Under the pieces are notes generated by a model. That model did no database searches and was not told the origin of the DNA. It saw only the letters and a program-made list of their open reading frames with translations. Below are positions 26,301 through 41,300 of a stretch of 64,000 nt of DNA, one piece after another. This DNA is from Vanilla planifolia (lineage: Eukaryota > Streptophyta > Magnoliopsida > Asparagales > Orchidaceae). A program made the position numbers and the translations under genes. The stretch is taken from NCBI GenBank assembly GCA_023846275.1, contig CM043877.1:13065107-13129106 (forward strand), written 5' to 3'. How positions within the stretch are numbered: position 1 is the first letter of the stretch; every line of letters starts with the position of its first letter.

Positions 26301-29300
26301 TAAAACATGTATGGATTGATTGGAGTTTCATAAAGATAAAATCAACAAAAGAGTAGTAATGCTTGCTTATGTTCCAATGAAGAGTCAAGAAGCAAATATT
26401 TTCACAAAAGCTCCCTTAAAGTTGAGATTTGAATCACTTGTTTGCAAACTAGGGATAATCAATATCAATTCCTCCACTTGACATTTGAATTTGAAGCAAA
26501 TCCTTAAAACTAAGAATGATAATTGTCATTTAATTCTTATTTTTATTTTGTTTTCTTAAAATAAGATATTCTTTTTATTCTATTTTTCTAATATAAGAAA
26601 AAAACTAGAATAAATTATTTTTCTAATATAAAATACATTCTATTCCCTTATTTTACTTTTCATGTATAGGATATATAATCTTTATTTCCTACTACAAGTA
26701 GCATGATCATTTTCCTACACAAATACATGAGCAAAGTATTGTAAATAAATATTTAGTTGAAATTCATTATCAATTTTTTTAGTAGACCATGCCATACATT
26801 TTTATATAATATTTCCCTACTTAATCTTGGGAGAAGTTCACATTCCATATGGTCCACAAATAGAAAGTAAGTGCTCAGCAATCAATACAACTTAAACTGG
26901 CACATCTTACACTTATAGATGTCCCCCGGAACATCCTTGAATTGAACTCGAATTTCTGTCTTCCTTGAATTCAGAGCTTTCCCAGCCTTGAGGATAAAGG
27001 GAACACCTGTTTATAGAATGACAAGAAATGAAAAAAAGAATCAGATTGTTTATCAAATCCATTGATGAGTTTTACTAATGAATACAGAAAGCACATAGAG
27101 TGAACTGGAATACAATGTTGTGGCAATCTGATATCAGAGAAAAAAGGATGACCAAAAAAAGTTCAACAAAATCATTGTTTTAGAATAAGCAAGTTGATTT
27201 AAAACGGAGAAATGCAAAAACAACCTTCCCATCTTTCATTGTGTATTCGCAAAATGACAGTTGCAAAGGTGGGCGTATTTGAATTCGGTGAAACTGTTGG
27301 GTCATCCTTGTATCCATCATATTGTCCAAGGACAACCTCATCAAGCTTGATAGGCAGGACAGACTGAAGAACCTGATAATTGATTAAAACACCATATAAT
27401 TGTAAGTAAAAAAATGTATGTCACTAGAAGGTTAGAAGATGGCATAGCACTGGTCCTACATAATATCTTAATGGGGCAAGATAGGTAAATTTCAGGCAGT
27501 GCATAAGGTATTAATCACTTTCTCCTAATTTTCTACAACAGGAATAATATTCAGAACCTTCACTTTCTCATCTCGAATATGCTCTGGTTTTAAGGAAACA
27601 GGCTTCTCCATTGCAACTAAGCAGAAAACCTGCACGATAGTGTTAATTTAAAACATCATGCAGCTGTACAGATAGCTCAGAAAGAATAAAATCTCCACAA
27701 GTATAACAATATAAGCAACTGAATTTGACATTTGGCAGGCGTTAAGTAGACTGTACAAAATGAAATTTATATCTATTCTAATGAACGCAATAATGATATC
27801 ATTGACTATAGCCAATGGTCTGAAAATTTGGGGACCTGGAACTTTTTCTGTCCATAATTACCAAGCACTCAGCCATCCTAAGAAGAAAATTTTTTAAAAC
27901 AGAGAACAATAAAGAAATCATTCAAAAAACCTAATTATTTTTTAAATTTCTTATTAATGCAATTGTTACACCATTTCAACTTACAACATAAGCAATATAA
28001 AGATAATTGTAGAATCTGTTCGCTTAGACAAACCTTACACAAAAGGACTTCACTAAATTTGTCCTAATCTAATGAGAACCAGTGCCTTGTGAATAACATA
28101 AAAATTAACTCATGATTAAATGTTCGTGATGTGGGCATTATAAAGACAATGGAACAAGTGGATTAAAAGTATGAAGAACCATAAGAAAGCTGCGAAGTTC
28201 AACACAAACCTACAACCTCCAGTCATGCCTTGCACCCCCTGTCATCATGCTGCATAATGAGGCTATCTCATCCTCTATCTTCCTATTATCCTATCAAATA
28301 GGTTCTCTCCAATTCAATATTTTCTTCCAATACCTTATATGCATATTTCATTGTCTTCTTTCCCTTTTCTTCCATTATCAGTTTCTGTTGCTCCCTCCGT
28401 TTAACACATTTTCCCAACTCACATGCATATATGTTTCTTGATGACCTCTTATCTATCCTAGGACAAAATTTGACGCTACAAGGGAAGAAGAGCAGTAGGC
28501 ATAAAGAAGAAGGGAAGACCAGAAACTTCAAACAACATATTTAGGAAAAAAGTTTTGAGTTCAAGAAAAAATGATTAGCTTAGCTAATAGAACAACTTCG
28601 TAGAATATACTATGACATATTTATCCTTACCCCTTGCTTTCTTAATTGCTGATCTTGCAAACATTTTAAGAGCAAAGGGTGAAAAAATAAGGTGTGTCAA
28701 TGAAATCACACAATCACAATAAAGAAATGCGAAGACAACAATAAGATTTTTAGGTAATTTGATAATACTGTCTAGGCCCACTCCTAAACACATAAAAATT
28801 GCACTTCTTTATCAAGTGCTCTTTGCAAATGTGAATAAAAAATGACTGTTGCACATCAAATTCAGAGAGATCCTAAAATTAACCCCCACATGAGGGCAAA
28901 AATTCAAGCTCAAAAGAGCCAATACAACTAAATTCACAACTTGATTCAAAGGAAAATCCCAAACAAAGTGAGAATAAATTGAAAACTATGGAATGAATAA
29001 CCCTTGCAAACAATCCTAAGGTTATAGGGTCAAATGGTCATAGATTGAGGACTTTGAGAACATTGAGAATAGGAAGGCACTGAAAGCATAGTAAGAACTT
29101 CCTCTTCCTTTTAGGACATCACAATTTTTGAGTTTATTGATGCAATAAAAATTATATTAGATTGTAAATCCAGTGAAGATGCAAAAGTTTGCTTGTCAAA
29201 TCTCAACCATTGGCTCAAAAGATGCATAAAGTTCTAGCTTTATTGCTTTCTTCTTTCTCAGTCATCTTCAACTTGTGAGGATTGAAGCTTTTTCTTTCTC

Positions 29301-32300
29301 CCCCTTAAACATCTGTTAAGCTTCCAATAAAGATTTTGCTAAATACTATTGAATCTAAAATTAGCATCAACATTTGAGTTCTCATATGTTTTTATAGACA
29401 TAGGCTATTAGAGAACCACCAGATGATCATATAAATCATTAATGTCAAACAAAACGAATGTTGTTAATTTGAAGTCATTCGTTTTTCCTTCCAAAATAAT
29501 ATTAGACCATATGGTTGATATATTAAACTATTTAATCAATTTAAAGCATAAAAATTACTTTTCTTTATATAGTTTTAATGATATACATTAGATCATATGA
29601 TCCTTAACTGAACCGTTCGATATTTTGATCATATTTTTTATTATGAACAATTAGTTCCAAAGGAGCTCAAAATTCCCATAATTGTAAGATTATTGTTAGG
29701 TTTATTAGAGCATCTGATATCTTCAATTAGATTATTTGATAAGATCAACTCAAAGATGTCTTAAAATACCTATCCTTATAGAACCATCCGATAGGCTTAT
29801 TGGATCATCTTAATCGTCCAACTAGTGCATCAAATTGTTCAATTCTTAATTTTAATTTAAAAACCATTTTTTTTAATTATTTAAAAGTTTTTTTAATATA
29901 ATTATAAAGACTCATATGCTAAACTTTTAAGATAAAACATTTTTTAATAAAATAGAATTAATACATTCAAGAAACAACTCGAATCTATTTATATAAGAAA
30001 ATAATAGTTTAAAATAGTGTGCTTAGAGAAATCCACATTAATTTTAATAATTCACTTAAATTTAGATAAGAATTAGATGTTAACAATAAAAATGAAATGT
30101 AATCAACATCCTAAACTTATACCATGAACTTTTACACAACTACACTTGTAGCTTTTTAGGCAAATCCTCACTAAAATCATAGTTTGAACATCATACAAAC
30201 AATTTATCTTATAATGAAAACTAAAATACAACTCAAAATAAATAATAACATATGACATTCATGTGTTTGTTATCATCAAATATCCATAGTGAGCTCATGG
30301 AGCTAATAAAAGCATAGTAGGAAAGAAGCAAATCATTCCAACAATTTATATTGATTAATGATTTTCATTGTCTCATTACCAATCAAATGATACAAGTTTG
30401 CAAGGAAACAAATCATCATAATGGTCAACATCATTAGTTTCATAAAATCAGTATTATTCCAACTACACCAAAAAACTTCCTTAATAGTCAACATGCAACA
30501 CTAGCATATATATACACATTAGCCTTACCTGGGCAAAGAGATACTGATTTGGGTTTATGCAAGCAATTTTACAAAAGTTTTATCTATATGGTACTTAGGT
30601 TATTCAATTTACTTTGTATGCTTTTTACATTGATTCGTAATGCCAACCTTTATAGTATCTTTAACCTTCATCATACATGTACAATTACCAAGTTGTGCTT
30701 CAAGCTTGTCCATTTAATCTCCATATTCCTAGATTCTTGCCGTCATGGCTGAGGAGTTTACCATTTTTCATAGTTTCCTTATCAGACAATAAATACAAGG
30801 AAAATAAATTCTTACGTGCTTTCTATTGTCAATTGCTTTGTCTAATAACTATTCATGGTCTAATTTTCCATTAATTTTAAATTAATGAAACCTATGATCA
30901 TGCAAAAATTTGTGATGGTAAATTTAATTTGTAAGAGAAATATGTAATAAATCAGCCATGAATAAAGGTGGTGTGCTTTCAAAGAAACAAATCAACCTTT
31001 ATGTGGTGATAACTTTTTTTTCAATGCTGCAAGAAGTGCCCATCCCATAGGATGGAGAAATAGAAAAATGACATCTATATCAAACTTTCTATATAAAGTA
31101 TAGCGTTAGATATGTTCTATCATGTATCCTTTAATTATTGCTAATTGTTGTACTCAATTTGTCATGTTCAAATTGTTCTTTTATGAAATGAAACTATTAA
31201 CTGTCATTTCAAGCAGCCTTGAAACTCTCACCCAGCTTTAAAAAGTCCAACCAAATCTTTGAATTAATAACTTATTCTCCAAGCTAATTTCCACCAAACA
31301 TCATCCCATTCGACTTTGACTAAAATAAATACTAAGTGCAAAAATCCATAAAAGGCCATTTAAAGCTCTTGGATCAGATGTTAAAAGACGTGCCTTCATG
31401 ACATGGTTATCATGTTCTATAGCAAAGGGATGTGTCTCAAATGTCAATTCAAGGTTTGCAAGTAACCTTCTAATTTTTTTTTGGCTACTTTACTTCAAAA
31501 ACAAAAATTTAACTCCATTATCAAAACACAAATTGTTGAGATATACTTGAAGAATAGTACTACATTGGACATTTGACGATAAGCTATAGTGATGAAAGTG
31601 ATGACTGTAGCCTAACAACATAAGCATTTAGGTTAATCACTTACATATTAAACTCAACTTGGCCTTAGTATTATTTGAATAACAATTAATATAAGTTGGT
31701 TCAATTATGAACAAAAGTCAACGGGGAAACATAATTGATTTGAGAGGTTCTAGCAAAGTTAATAGGGCGACAAATCCGACAAGGCTTCAATACAGCAACA
31801 GCATAACCGATTTGCAATGGTCAAACATAATTGAATGATGCAGAACATTTGTACCACTTCATCACATCAATTTAAGAATCTACTTATGTTTGTTTAAGCT
31901 AATGTACTTATCATTATGTTTTATTACTAACTAGTGTTTGTGACATGTTTTATACCTTTCTATAACTTTGGTAAAAATTTAGCAAGTTCAAGGCTTAACT
32001 TTATATAATCAAGTATGTTTAGAGGGTTTAATCAGTCATCAGAACCATCCCAAGCAATTGCTTGAGTAGATTGGCCAATTATATTAGACGCAGCAACCAT
32101 TAGTGGTTGTGCCTATACTACATAGATGGAATTCGGCCAATCCTATGAAGTTTCTAATCACAAGGGGCAATCCCTCCAAATTGCCAAAGACAAAAAATTG
32201 ATTGTCCCAAGTGATCCCATGGCTATTTTAGCTACTTGAGAAGATCATGACTATTGCTCTCACCCACCATTGCCTTAACCTTATATATACCTATAAATCA

Positions 32301-35300
32301 ACTCTAGAGATATCTTTTAATGTATTCATATCACTATAATGAACTTGTGGCACATTGATGAAGTTTGGTGTACATCTCATCTTCCCCTCATTTGTGTAAT
32401 GTTAGGAGGTTTACAAAGGTCTAAATCTTTTTGGATTCAAGGATAAAACAGAGGAATTAGGTATGATGCTTGATTCAATTACTAGAGGTCAAGTAGCATC
32501 TTGTATGTCATTCTTTCCCAAGTTTTCTTGGCTTCTTCTACATAGAAGTGATTTGCTTAATGAAAAGAAGCCTACTGTAGATCCTTTGTATGATAGAACT
32601 TTGTGCTGCCATAATGATTTGAAGCTCAGGATTTATAGCTTAGTGTTCAAACTTCAACTTAGTAACTTCAGTTTGGTTTCTTATAGCTTTAAACATAGAT
32701 TTATAAACCTTGAAAATAGCATAAAATCTTCTTTTTTTTACAAATTTCCAAGTCCCAATCCATGGTTTTGGTGTGATTCTAAGTTTGGCTTTGATAGCTA
32801 ATTTGATTCTTTAAATTGAAAACCTTGTGACTTTTAAAGTGCTTTGAAACTAGCCTTTGAAATGCTCTTAATGGTTGTTTATATTTGAAGAACTCATTAT
32901 ATTAACTTTAAGAAACTATCATTTCTGGAATCTTGGAAACAGTGGGCAACTCATCTAAAATTTGCCAAAAGTACTAGTTAGTTGAATTCACCTTGGGACA
33001 AGGTGTTATGATAAATTCCCTACAGAGACACAATCCATTCTGTCGATTTCGTGCTGTGTCAAATCTGGTATCAGAGCAACCAGTTCAGTGTTACTGTACC
33101 TTGAAACTTCCAATTTCACTATGAATCCTCAAAAGCAACTTTGCAAAAAATCTTAGAGTTTAGATAATCAATCACCAATGACATTCAGACTTGATTTAGT
33201 ACAAGAGCAGTTGTGTCACTCTTACTCCAAGGGAAGAACATGACTGGCACAGTCACAAGTCACATTTTAGCGTCTAACTCTGATGACACGAATGATTGCT
33301 GGATAAGGATGGGAGAGAACAATGACACAACACAGGCAACATGAGAATATAGAAGATCAACCAAAAGTTACAAGTGAGGGGAAGATAAAAGAGAAGACCA
33401 GAAGTGGGAGAAGACACTGCCATAGATACCCTAATGAAGGTAATGATGAAATTAGTAACTGCTTCAAAATTTAAACCCCTACCACGATGTCAAGACATTT
33501 ATGGACTAGCTAATTGACATGGACCAATGCTTTGGAATAGAACTATATATTTGAGCATTGCCAGGTCATCTTTATCAAAATGAAGTTAGTAGGGCAGGCT
33601 GAAGTCTTCCGGACACATGCTGAGAGGAATAGAAGTTGTTTCTATAGTAGTATTGGTGAAACATAGGAAGAGATAAAGAAGATTCTTAAAGAATAATACA
33701 TTTCCATAACCTATAGCAAGAGGATGTTAAATGACTTATATAGATTGAGGCAAGGTACAATGATCATCTCTATTTGAACAAGATAAAAGAGCTACTTATG
33801 CAAGTGGGACAAACATGATAGTTCAAATGTTGCTAGGTTTAGAAATGGAATGCACTCTAAAATTTTCTAGAGAGCTCTTTAGATACAATGTTTGTTCCTC
33901 GGGAAAAAAAATCTTACAGCACAACCTTGGACTTTGAGTCTTACTTAAACGTAAGAGGCTACAGAAGATCAATGAACCATATACTCAACTAAAGAATCCC
34001 GACCTAATGTCAATAGTAGCCATGTAGCGATCCCTTAAAAGCAAGCCTCTTAAGGAAAGCTATGTTAAAATTAGTACGCAGAATGTGAGCCCATAAACAT
34101 GGTGTTTCAAATGCAGAAGGATGGGTCACTATGTGAAGAGAAAAAAGTTTTGTACTTATTCATTGTGGAGGAATGTGGTATCCGTTATTTAGGATCCAAA
34201 CCTCAAATATATAAAAAAATCATTAAAAAGAATCCTCATAAAATAAAGAATATTAGACATATTATTTATATGTCCACATCAATGAAATATAAATTAAAAC
34301 CTAATATATTCTAATAATCTCTTTCAAGTTAAAGAATAAATATCAATTATGTCCAATTTGTCACAATTCCTTTTAAAACTCTTGGAGGTTAGGACTTTGA
34401 TAAACATATTAGCTAGCTAATTGTTGAAAGAAGTAAAAAGGAGTGCAAAAAATTTGATTCATTATAGAGTCTTGGGTATCAACCTTAATGTATATGATCT
34501 TCTCATGAAAGATTGGATTATTTGCAATGTGAATAATAGTTTGATTGCTATAATGGATAATGACACTAAAAATCATGTTTTTCAAGTAATTGTTTAAACG
34601 CGAAGCATTTCATAGGTTGTATGAGCCGTAGCTTGATATTTAGCTTCAACATGGCAACAAATAAGTTGCTTCTTGCTTGTTTATGTGAACAAATTTCTTC
34701 TTAGGAAGATGCAGTAGCCAGAAGTTAATTGTTTGTCCATTTTGTGATAGCATAATTAGCATTAGAATATGCTTCAATCTTTAGAAGACCATGTTTTATT
34801 AAAAAATAATTCCATTCGAAAAATTCCCTTGGTATATTTTAAAATATTGATAGCAAAATCGCACGAACCTACCTTGACTTGTCTATAAACTAACTAATAA
34901 TACTTATGATAAAGGAGATGTTGGTCAAATAACTGTTAAGTAGTTCAATTGTCCCACCGATCACTTGGAGCAAGATTTTCTCCAACAAAATTCTTCTTTA
35001 TTTTCCTAAAAATTTATATATAAGTTGATTGGAGTGTAAATAAGTTTGGCACTAAATAGACCTATCTCTTATAATAAATCAGGTGAATACATCCATTTAG
35101 ATAAGACAACTCCTCACGACAACTCCTCGCTTGCTAAAAACCATCTTGATCCCAATAAAGTATTTAGGACATCCCATATTTTTGCTAATGAAATTCTTTG
35201 CCAAACATTCTTATCTATATAATTTTAATACTAGTTACGAAAATATTGTAAATGAAGACAATTTGGATGGCAATACTACAAAGTCTTTTCTTGATGAATA

Positions 35301-38300
35301 TTGAATAATCAGCTTGACACATTTCAAAAGTCTAGGATTTTATTTCAAATTGTAAATAGATTTCAACTTCCTAACATAATTTGCTTCCCCCCTTGAACAA
35401 CAAATCTCGATGCTTGTTCCATTAACATAGTCCCTAAAGATTATCTTATAGGAAGACATTTTTGACATCAAGTTGAGAAAAAGGTCAATCTTGATTGACT
35501 TAAAAACGAAATAGAATATGAGTTGAATCTAAGTGTGCTATGGGAGAGAACGTCTCATGATAATTGATGTTGTATGTACAAGAAAAATCTTAAGTAGCCA
35601 AATGAGCCTAGTATCTGTTATTGGTGCTATCAAGTTTGTACTTAAAATTAGACACCAATCTATAAGCAACACCATCAGCATCAATGGATTCCTTAACTAA
35701 ATCCCATGTTCCATAGAGTTGAGCATACTTTTCTTTGACCATGACTTGCTATCACTTTGAATACATCAATGCTTTTTGGTAAGCCTTGGAATTAAAATAG
35801 AGGAAAAGGATGCAACAATGGCCTTATAAGAAGGGCTAAGATTATAAAGAGAGATATGAGTATTTATGAGATGGATAGTGCAATAATTTTTCTCTTATAG
35901 TTGAGTCAAGTTCCAAGAGTGGGAGAGATGGAGAGGAATAAAGGTTCTTTGATCCCAAGATGATGTGAAAGTGAAATCAAAGAAATCCAAGCTCAAAAGT
36001 AGAAAAAAAGTGATTATATTACTATTTATTTGCAAATGCTTGCTACTAGGAATTGGATGTGCGCTAGTTGAGCGTTTGCAATACACTTTGTGGGCAGACT
36101 AGTGCGTAGATAGTGCATGTTCAGTTGCTACAGTCCTAGCCAAGTAATGTTACATACTAGGTTCTAAGTTGCAAACAAATAACTTAAGAGAAGTGGGAGA
36201 AAAATAAGAGTGATTTTGTTGGTGATTATCAATGATGGAAAATGGATTAAAAAAGATGGAGAGACTAGTGGAATACCCGCTAAATGAACTTGCAACACTC
36301 ATTAAAGAGTAGCATAAGGAAAGGAAAAGCCACCAAATGTCACCCACACTCAAGCTACCAAATAAAAGCATAAAAGAGATAACTCAAACCTTCAAATTGC
36401 ATACTTCCATTTTTTATTTTAGAATACTTATATATGTTTTTCTATTATAACCACTAGTACCGATTAAAATCTACTAATATATGCTTTTATAAAAGTAAGA
36501 AAGCACTAACACTCATTTTGTAAAATAACTAACCATCAATACCACTTTATAACCAAATTAAACATCTAAAAGCTCTATATAATTGCGTAAAACTTTTGTC
36601 ATAATTTTTAGGATTTATTTAAAATGAACTTGATGGGTTAATCCAAAGCTGACTTATATAGACTTTCATGCTACATAATAAGAGCCCAAAACAACAATTT
36701 GATTGGCCCACATTTGTGACTTCATCATAGGTCTATTTTGTCGCCGAGTTGCAATGTCATTAATTGGTGTTATATCAAAGAGAGGTGGTGGGTCTATAAT
36801 AAGGGAACTAGATGGAGTGTAAAAGGTAGGTAGCCTAATGGCAATTGATAATGAAATAGTTTCTTTTGGTCATCTACAATATGCTATAGGAGAAGTAAGA
36901 GTGACAATACCAATAGTAGGATTCGTTGTAGGATCAAATTATGGAGGTAAAGGAATAGAGGATAATGTTGCATCAGAAAAATATGGATTAATCCAAAGAA
37001 GGTAACTTCTACAAAAATATAACAAAGATGTCTAATAAGATAATAATAGTAATACCCATTTTAGGTATGAGAATAAATATCTAATTTTTGGAAATATAAA
37101 GTCAAGTAACATAAGAATAGTTATCAATAAAGGTGATAAAATAATGGCTATTATTGAGAGACTTTATTCAACTAGGACACAAACATCAAAATAAATTAAC
37201 TTAAATGAAGAACTTTTATTATCAAATTTTTGAAAACAAAAACATAATGATGCTTTCCTAACTCGAAAAATTCAAACTTGTAACTAGAAGACTTAAAAAA
37301 AATTGCTTAATTTAAGAAGAGATAGATGATCTAATCACCAATACCACTTGAATGGGGAGAGTAATACTGGCATCCATGAAATAAAGATCGTCACATTCAT
37401 AACGGCCACTAATTTGCATCTTTGTGTTCAAATTCTAAAAAATATGCTGTTTAGGGTAAAATGTTACAAAACAATTAAGTGTGTTGGGTTGGATAATAAA
37501 AAGAATGCTCATAAGAAATTTAGGGCCATAGAGAACTTGGTAAAGAGGAAAGGCCTTAGAGATAAGATGGAACATAAATTTACAATAGGAGAATAGGTAA
37601 TGAGTAAGATAAAGTTAACATGAAAAATGTGAAACGATTATCAATTATGTGAGATGCGACACAAAAATGTAACATCTAGGACTCACAAAAACACCTAGGA
37701 TGGTGTGAAGTTGATGTGTGGAGTTGTTGGAATTAGTTAAATTTGTTGTATTTAGGTCAATATAACAATACCATCTTTTGTAAGAGACACTATAAAGGCT
37801 ACTTTATATATCAACAATACTAGCCAAAGCAAGTCTCCTAAATTTTATCTATATTTTTCAAAGACGTGGTTGATACATCTGTAATGAGTTCCATGTCGAA
37901 GAGGTTAAGAGATGTTAGAACCACAACTAGCTCAATTACTAAAATTATCATGATATGGTCTAAGAACTTTATTGCAACCACGACCCTAAACAATTAGAAC
38001 AGAAGACTATGAAAGATGTGACTGCTTTGTCAAAGATAGTGAAGATGCTAAGTACTTAAGGTGGTTAAAAGACATGAAGGTCCTTCACTAGCAATAACTT
38101 GATCATGAATTAGCTATAGGAGTCCCTTTAGACCATAAAGGAATTTTGCAAAAATAAACTCTTATCATAATACTTTTCTTTGTTGACGATTAGCAAGTAA
38201 TAAGTGATCTACAAATAATTCATCAAGTGATCCTCTCAAGGTGCTAAAATATTATTAAGGAGACTAGCATTTTTTTTTTGGTATAATCTAAAAATCTTCT

Positions 38301-41300
38301 TAATTGAGTAAGAAATGCTAGAGGTATTCTTCTCATGTTGAGAATAATGGGTATCACGTTGTAGCCAAGCATGAAGAAGAGAAGCCTACATATGAAAAGT
38401 ACAAACATAACCCACAATAAATAACTAAAGCAATAGCTTTCAAAATGGCATAGACATTGGTGTTAGCATCCTAAAGAAAGATGACAATTGAGTTCTTGAG
38501 AGAAAAAGAAATCTTAAGGTTCTATGTGATCTCATGGACGAGTTAAGTCCAATGGAAGGATGTAGATAAGAGAAGGGATGACTTCATGGGGAATCATTTC
38601 TTTATCAATAAAGAATGTCATGAAGGAGAAGCTTCATGTAAGGGTAGTAAGGCACCATAGAGAAGAGTTTAGGTTATGATAAGAATGATGAGCAATGAGG
38701 CATGAGAATGAGAGTAAAAGGGCATAGGATTAAGGTTTTTTTGTAAGACAAGGATGATGGAGGATAGATATTAGGTTATAGTGAGATTGGGATATGATGA
38801 GGATCAAATTGCTTTGATACCATGAAGAAAAAAAGGGTTTGAATTTGTTTATTTTGAAGGAAGAATTTGATGCCTTCTATATAGAATTCAAACCTCAAAT
38901 ATATAAGAAAATATGTTATTAAAAGAAGATCTAAGAAAACAAAGAATATAAGGCCTACAATTACAAGTCTATATAAAAAAATGTAAGTTAAAGCTTAAAA
39001 TATTCTAACATTGTGCATACCAATGTCTCAATCAAGAAGTGCATAACTTAGACATAAAGCCTACTTAATAAGTATCTAATGAAACCTAAGTCGAGCTATC
39101 TTGATTAGCTCTTAGAAGAAAGATTTGCTAAGGCTCACAATTGAGGTATTGATGTCTTGGATGACCTATCTACGTAAATGTAAGAATTTAATGAATTTAA
39201 TTCTAGTTTAAAGTTTTTTACTCTGATAAAAGAAAATGGCCGCAGCCTACAAAATGACCTCCATCATGGAGGCTCAAAAATAAAATTAGTCATCAAAAGA
39301 TCACACAATGGATTTGGTAGGGGCATACCCCTGTCCCACACAAAATCCGCCAAACACGCCGATTTGGCAACCCAATCGGCCGGGGCATTACCCTCCCGCC
39401 TAACATGTGAAAACCTCAGAGCAGTCATACTCCTCGCAAAGAGAAGGGCGTCAGAGTACACACTCCCCTCTCTGGGGCAGCTAACTAACTGCATGATCTC
39501 GTGCAAGGCAGTGGTAGAGTCAGTCTGGATCTCGATCGCCTGGAAACAGTGGAGCTTAGTCATGATCAGAACAATAGCCTCCAGCATAGCCTGAACCTCC
39601 ATGGCACCGCAAGCCTGAGAGATAAACCTCTTGCCCAAGATGTAGATAAGACACCCCAAGTGATCACGGGCCACAACACCAATACCTGCCACCTCACCTT
39701 TCACAGCCGCATCACAATTCACTAAGATCCATCCCGTTGGGGGGGGGGGGGAGCCACATATGGGTAACAAAATACCCCGAAGGGTAAAGCTCCCCGCTGT
39801 ACGTAGATGGATGGGAAATGGAGATACCTGTTGCAACTGCAATTTCCACTTTAATCTTCATGATCAAAATTGAAAGTAATAATCTTACTCAAAGTGAGTA
39901 AGATTACATTGAAACTGAGTTTATTAGATTAGACCCAATATGACAATGAAAAAGAGAACAACAAGATTATTGTAGAAAGCAAATTGAGTGTTATCAACTA
40001 GATCTAAGAGGAGAAATCATAAAAGTTCGAGATCATTCTAAAAATCGTTATCGAGGAGAGAACACTGGTTGTATCTTGAACTCGATGATCTGACAATTAA
40101 GAAGGTCATACAATTATTTTATAGAAGTGAAACCAATCTCAAGTAAACATCATGGATTTTCTCTTTGCACTCTATATTTTTGCCCTCGAACATACTTTCA
40201 CAAGTTTATAAGTCAGATTCCCAATGACAAATGAGATTTCCTTTCCATTTGACAATTCTATCAATTCCATTACCGTACTGCAATAATATCCACACCAAAC
40301 ATCACTTATTATGCTTCCAATGCCAACAAAAGTTTTAGTAGATGTTGATTCACCGAAGACGTTCACCTGATAGTTTCATGATTTTATTTCCATCAAAGAG
40401 ATCAATTACTTCTCTTGTGCCAAATCAACTACAATTTGTTCCACTATCAGCCACATCAACTCACCTTATAGTTGATACCTTGTTGTTGCTCAAAGATTTT
40501 CAATTCCAAATTCTTTGAAGTTAGCAACTCCATTACCTACAAATGAGACACTTGATCATTTAGACATGTAGCTGTCAAAAGTTTGTGTAGATCATTCATC
40601 TTTAGAGCCACTAGAAACAATCTCAAAAGAGATTATGTTTGTGGACTTGTTATCTCCCTCCACATAATTGCCATCATGGAGATTCTTACTTTCAATTCAA
40701 AGATGATGCCAAATTTTTACACACTTGCTAGCTGCCTTGTTGCAGGTGACATTGATATGTTTTGATTCCAATCAAAATTGTAACAGTGTTAGACATCAAA
40801 GGTTCACTAGTAGGTGTTCCGAATAAAAATCTTCAACTAGTTTCAGCGATTCTGATTGGTCAACTTCAGAATTTTGAGAATGTAGCCTTGATGAGAGCTA
40901 GCGATCTATTCCCACCTTAGAGGGAAGTAAGATGATTCCATCAACGATGCACCATTCAGCCACTCATCGAAGTTGAGGTCTTTTGTAGCTGAGAGAGTTG
41001 ATGCAATGCATCTATATCACTACATCACATCAGTTTTAAAATCTACATAAGTCTATTTTAATGTCTGTACTTTTCATTGCATTTTATTATTTATCAGTAT
41101 GCTTCTAAGTTTGTGAAATGTTTTAGCCCCCATGTTTCCCTAGACAGGCATGGGTTTATTTTGTACGAGTTGAATCAATTCAATATGTTTCATGAGTCAT
41201 TGGATCACCTCAAACAATTGTTTAATAGTTGTGGTCGAATATATCAAACACAACTTCAATGGTCTTGCGCATGCTGAACAGTTGGGATAAGGCCAATTGC

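Larger units (their letters stand above)
19606..26772 (+). mobile_element. Ty1/copia element, decayed, plus strand, with two insertions
   Basis: LTRs of about 0.3 kb at 19606-19904 and 26479-26772 both start TGACAT. A primer-binding site follows the left LTR. Domains occur in the copia order: gag, zinc knuckle, protease region, pre-integrase, integrase, reverse transcriptase, RNase H. All have many stops and frameshifts. The domain order is interrupted at about 21.6-23.08 kb and 24.58-25.36 kb, and the protein similarity resumes on the far side of each gap, so these are later insertions. It is antisense to the host gene. Confidence 0.85.
18282..26910 (-). other. Intron, 8,629 bp, mostly one copia element
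   Basis: GTAAGA donor and AATAG acceptor. 19606-26772 is a decayed copia element with two insertions. 18282-19605 is AT-rich with no recognisable feature. Confidence 0.9.
34134..39010 (-). mobile_element. Nested Ty1/copia element, minus strand
   Basis: Flanked by a pair of short LTRs (34134-34315 and 38823-39010). On the minus strand the right LTR starts TGTTAGAATA and ends TTCTTCA, immediately followed by a primer-binding site TGGTATCAAAGC. A purine-rich tract precedes the left LTR. Inside, decayed RNase H and reverse-transcriptase-like sequence lies nearest the left LTR, as expected for a minus-strand copia element. It sits in the gag of the 10.3-kb element, so it inserted later. Flanking pentamers CTATG and TTGTG agree at only three positions. 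Confidence 0.8.

Noticed and set aside
34099-34314. 71-codon open frame
   Set aside because: Runs from the gag remnant straight into the LTR of the nested copia element, so it is a chance fusion.
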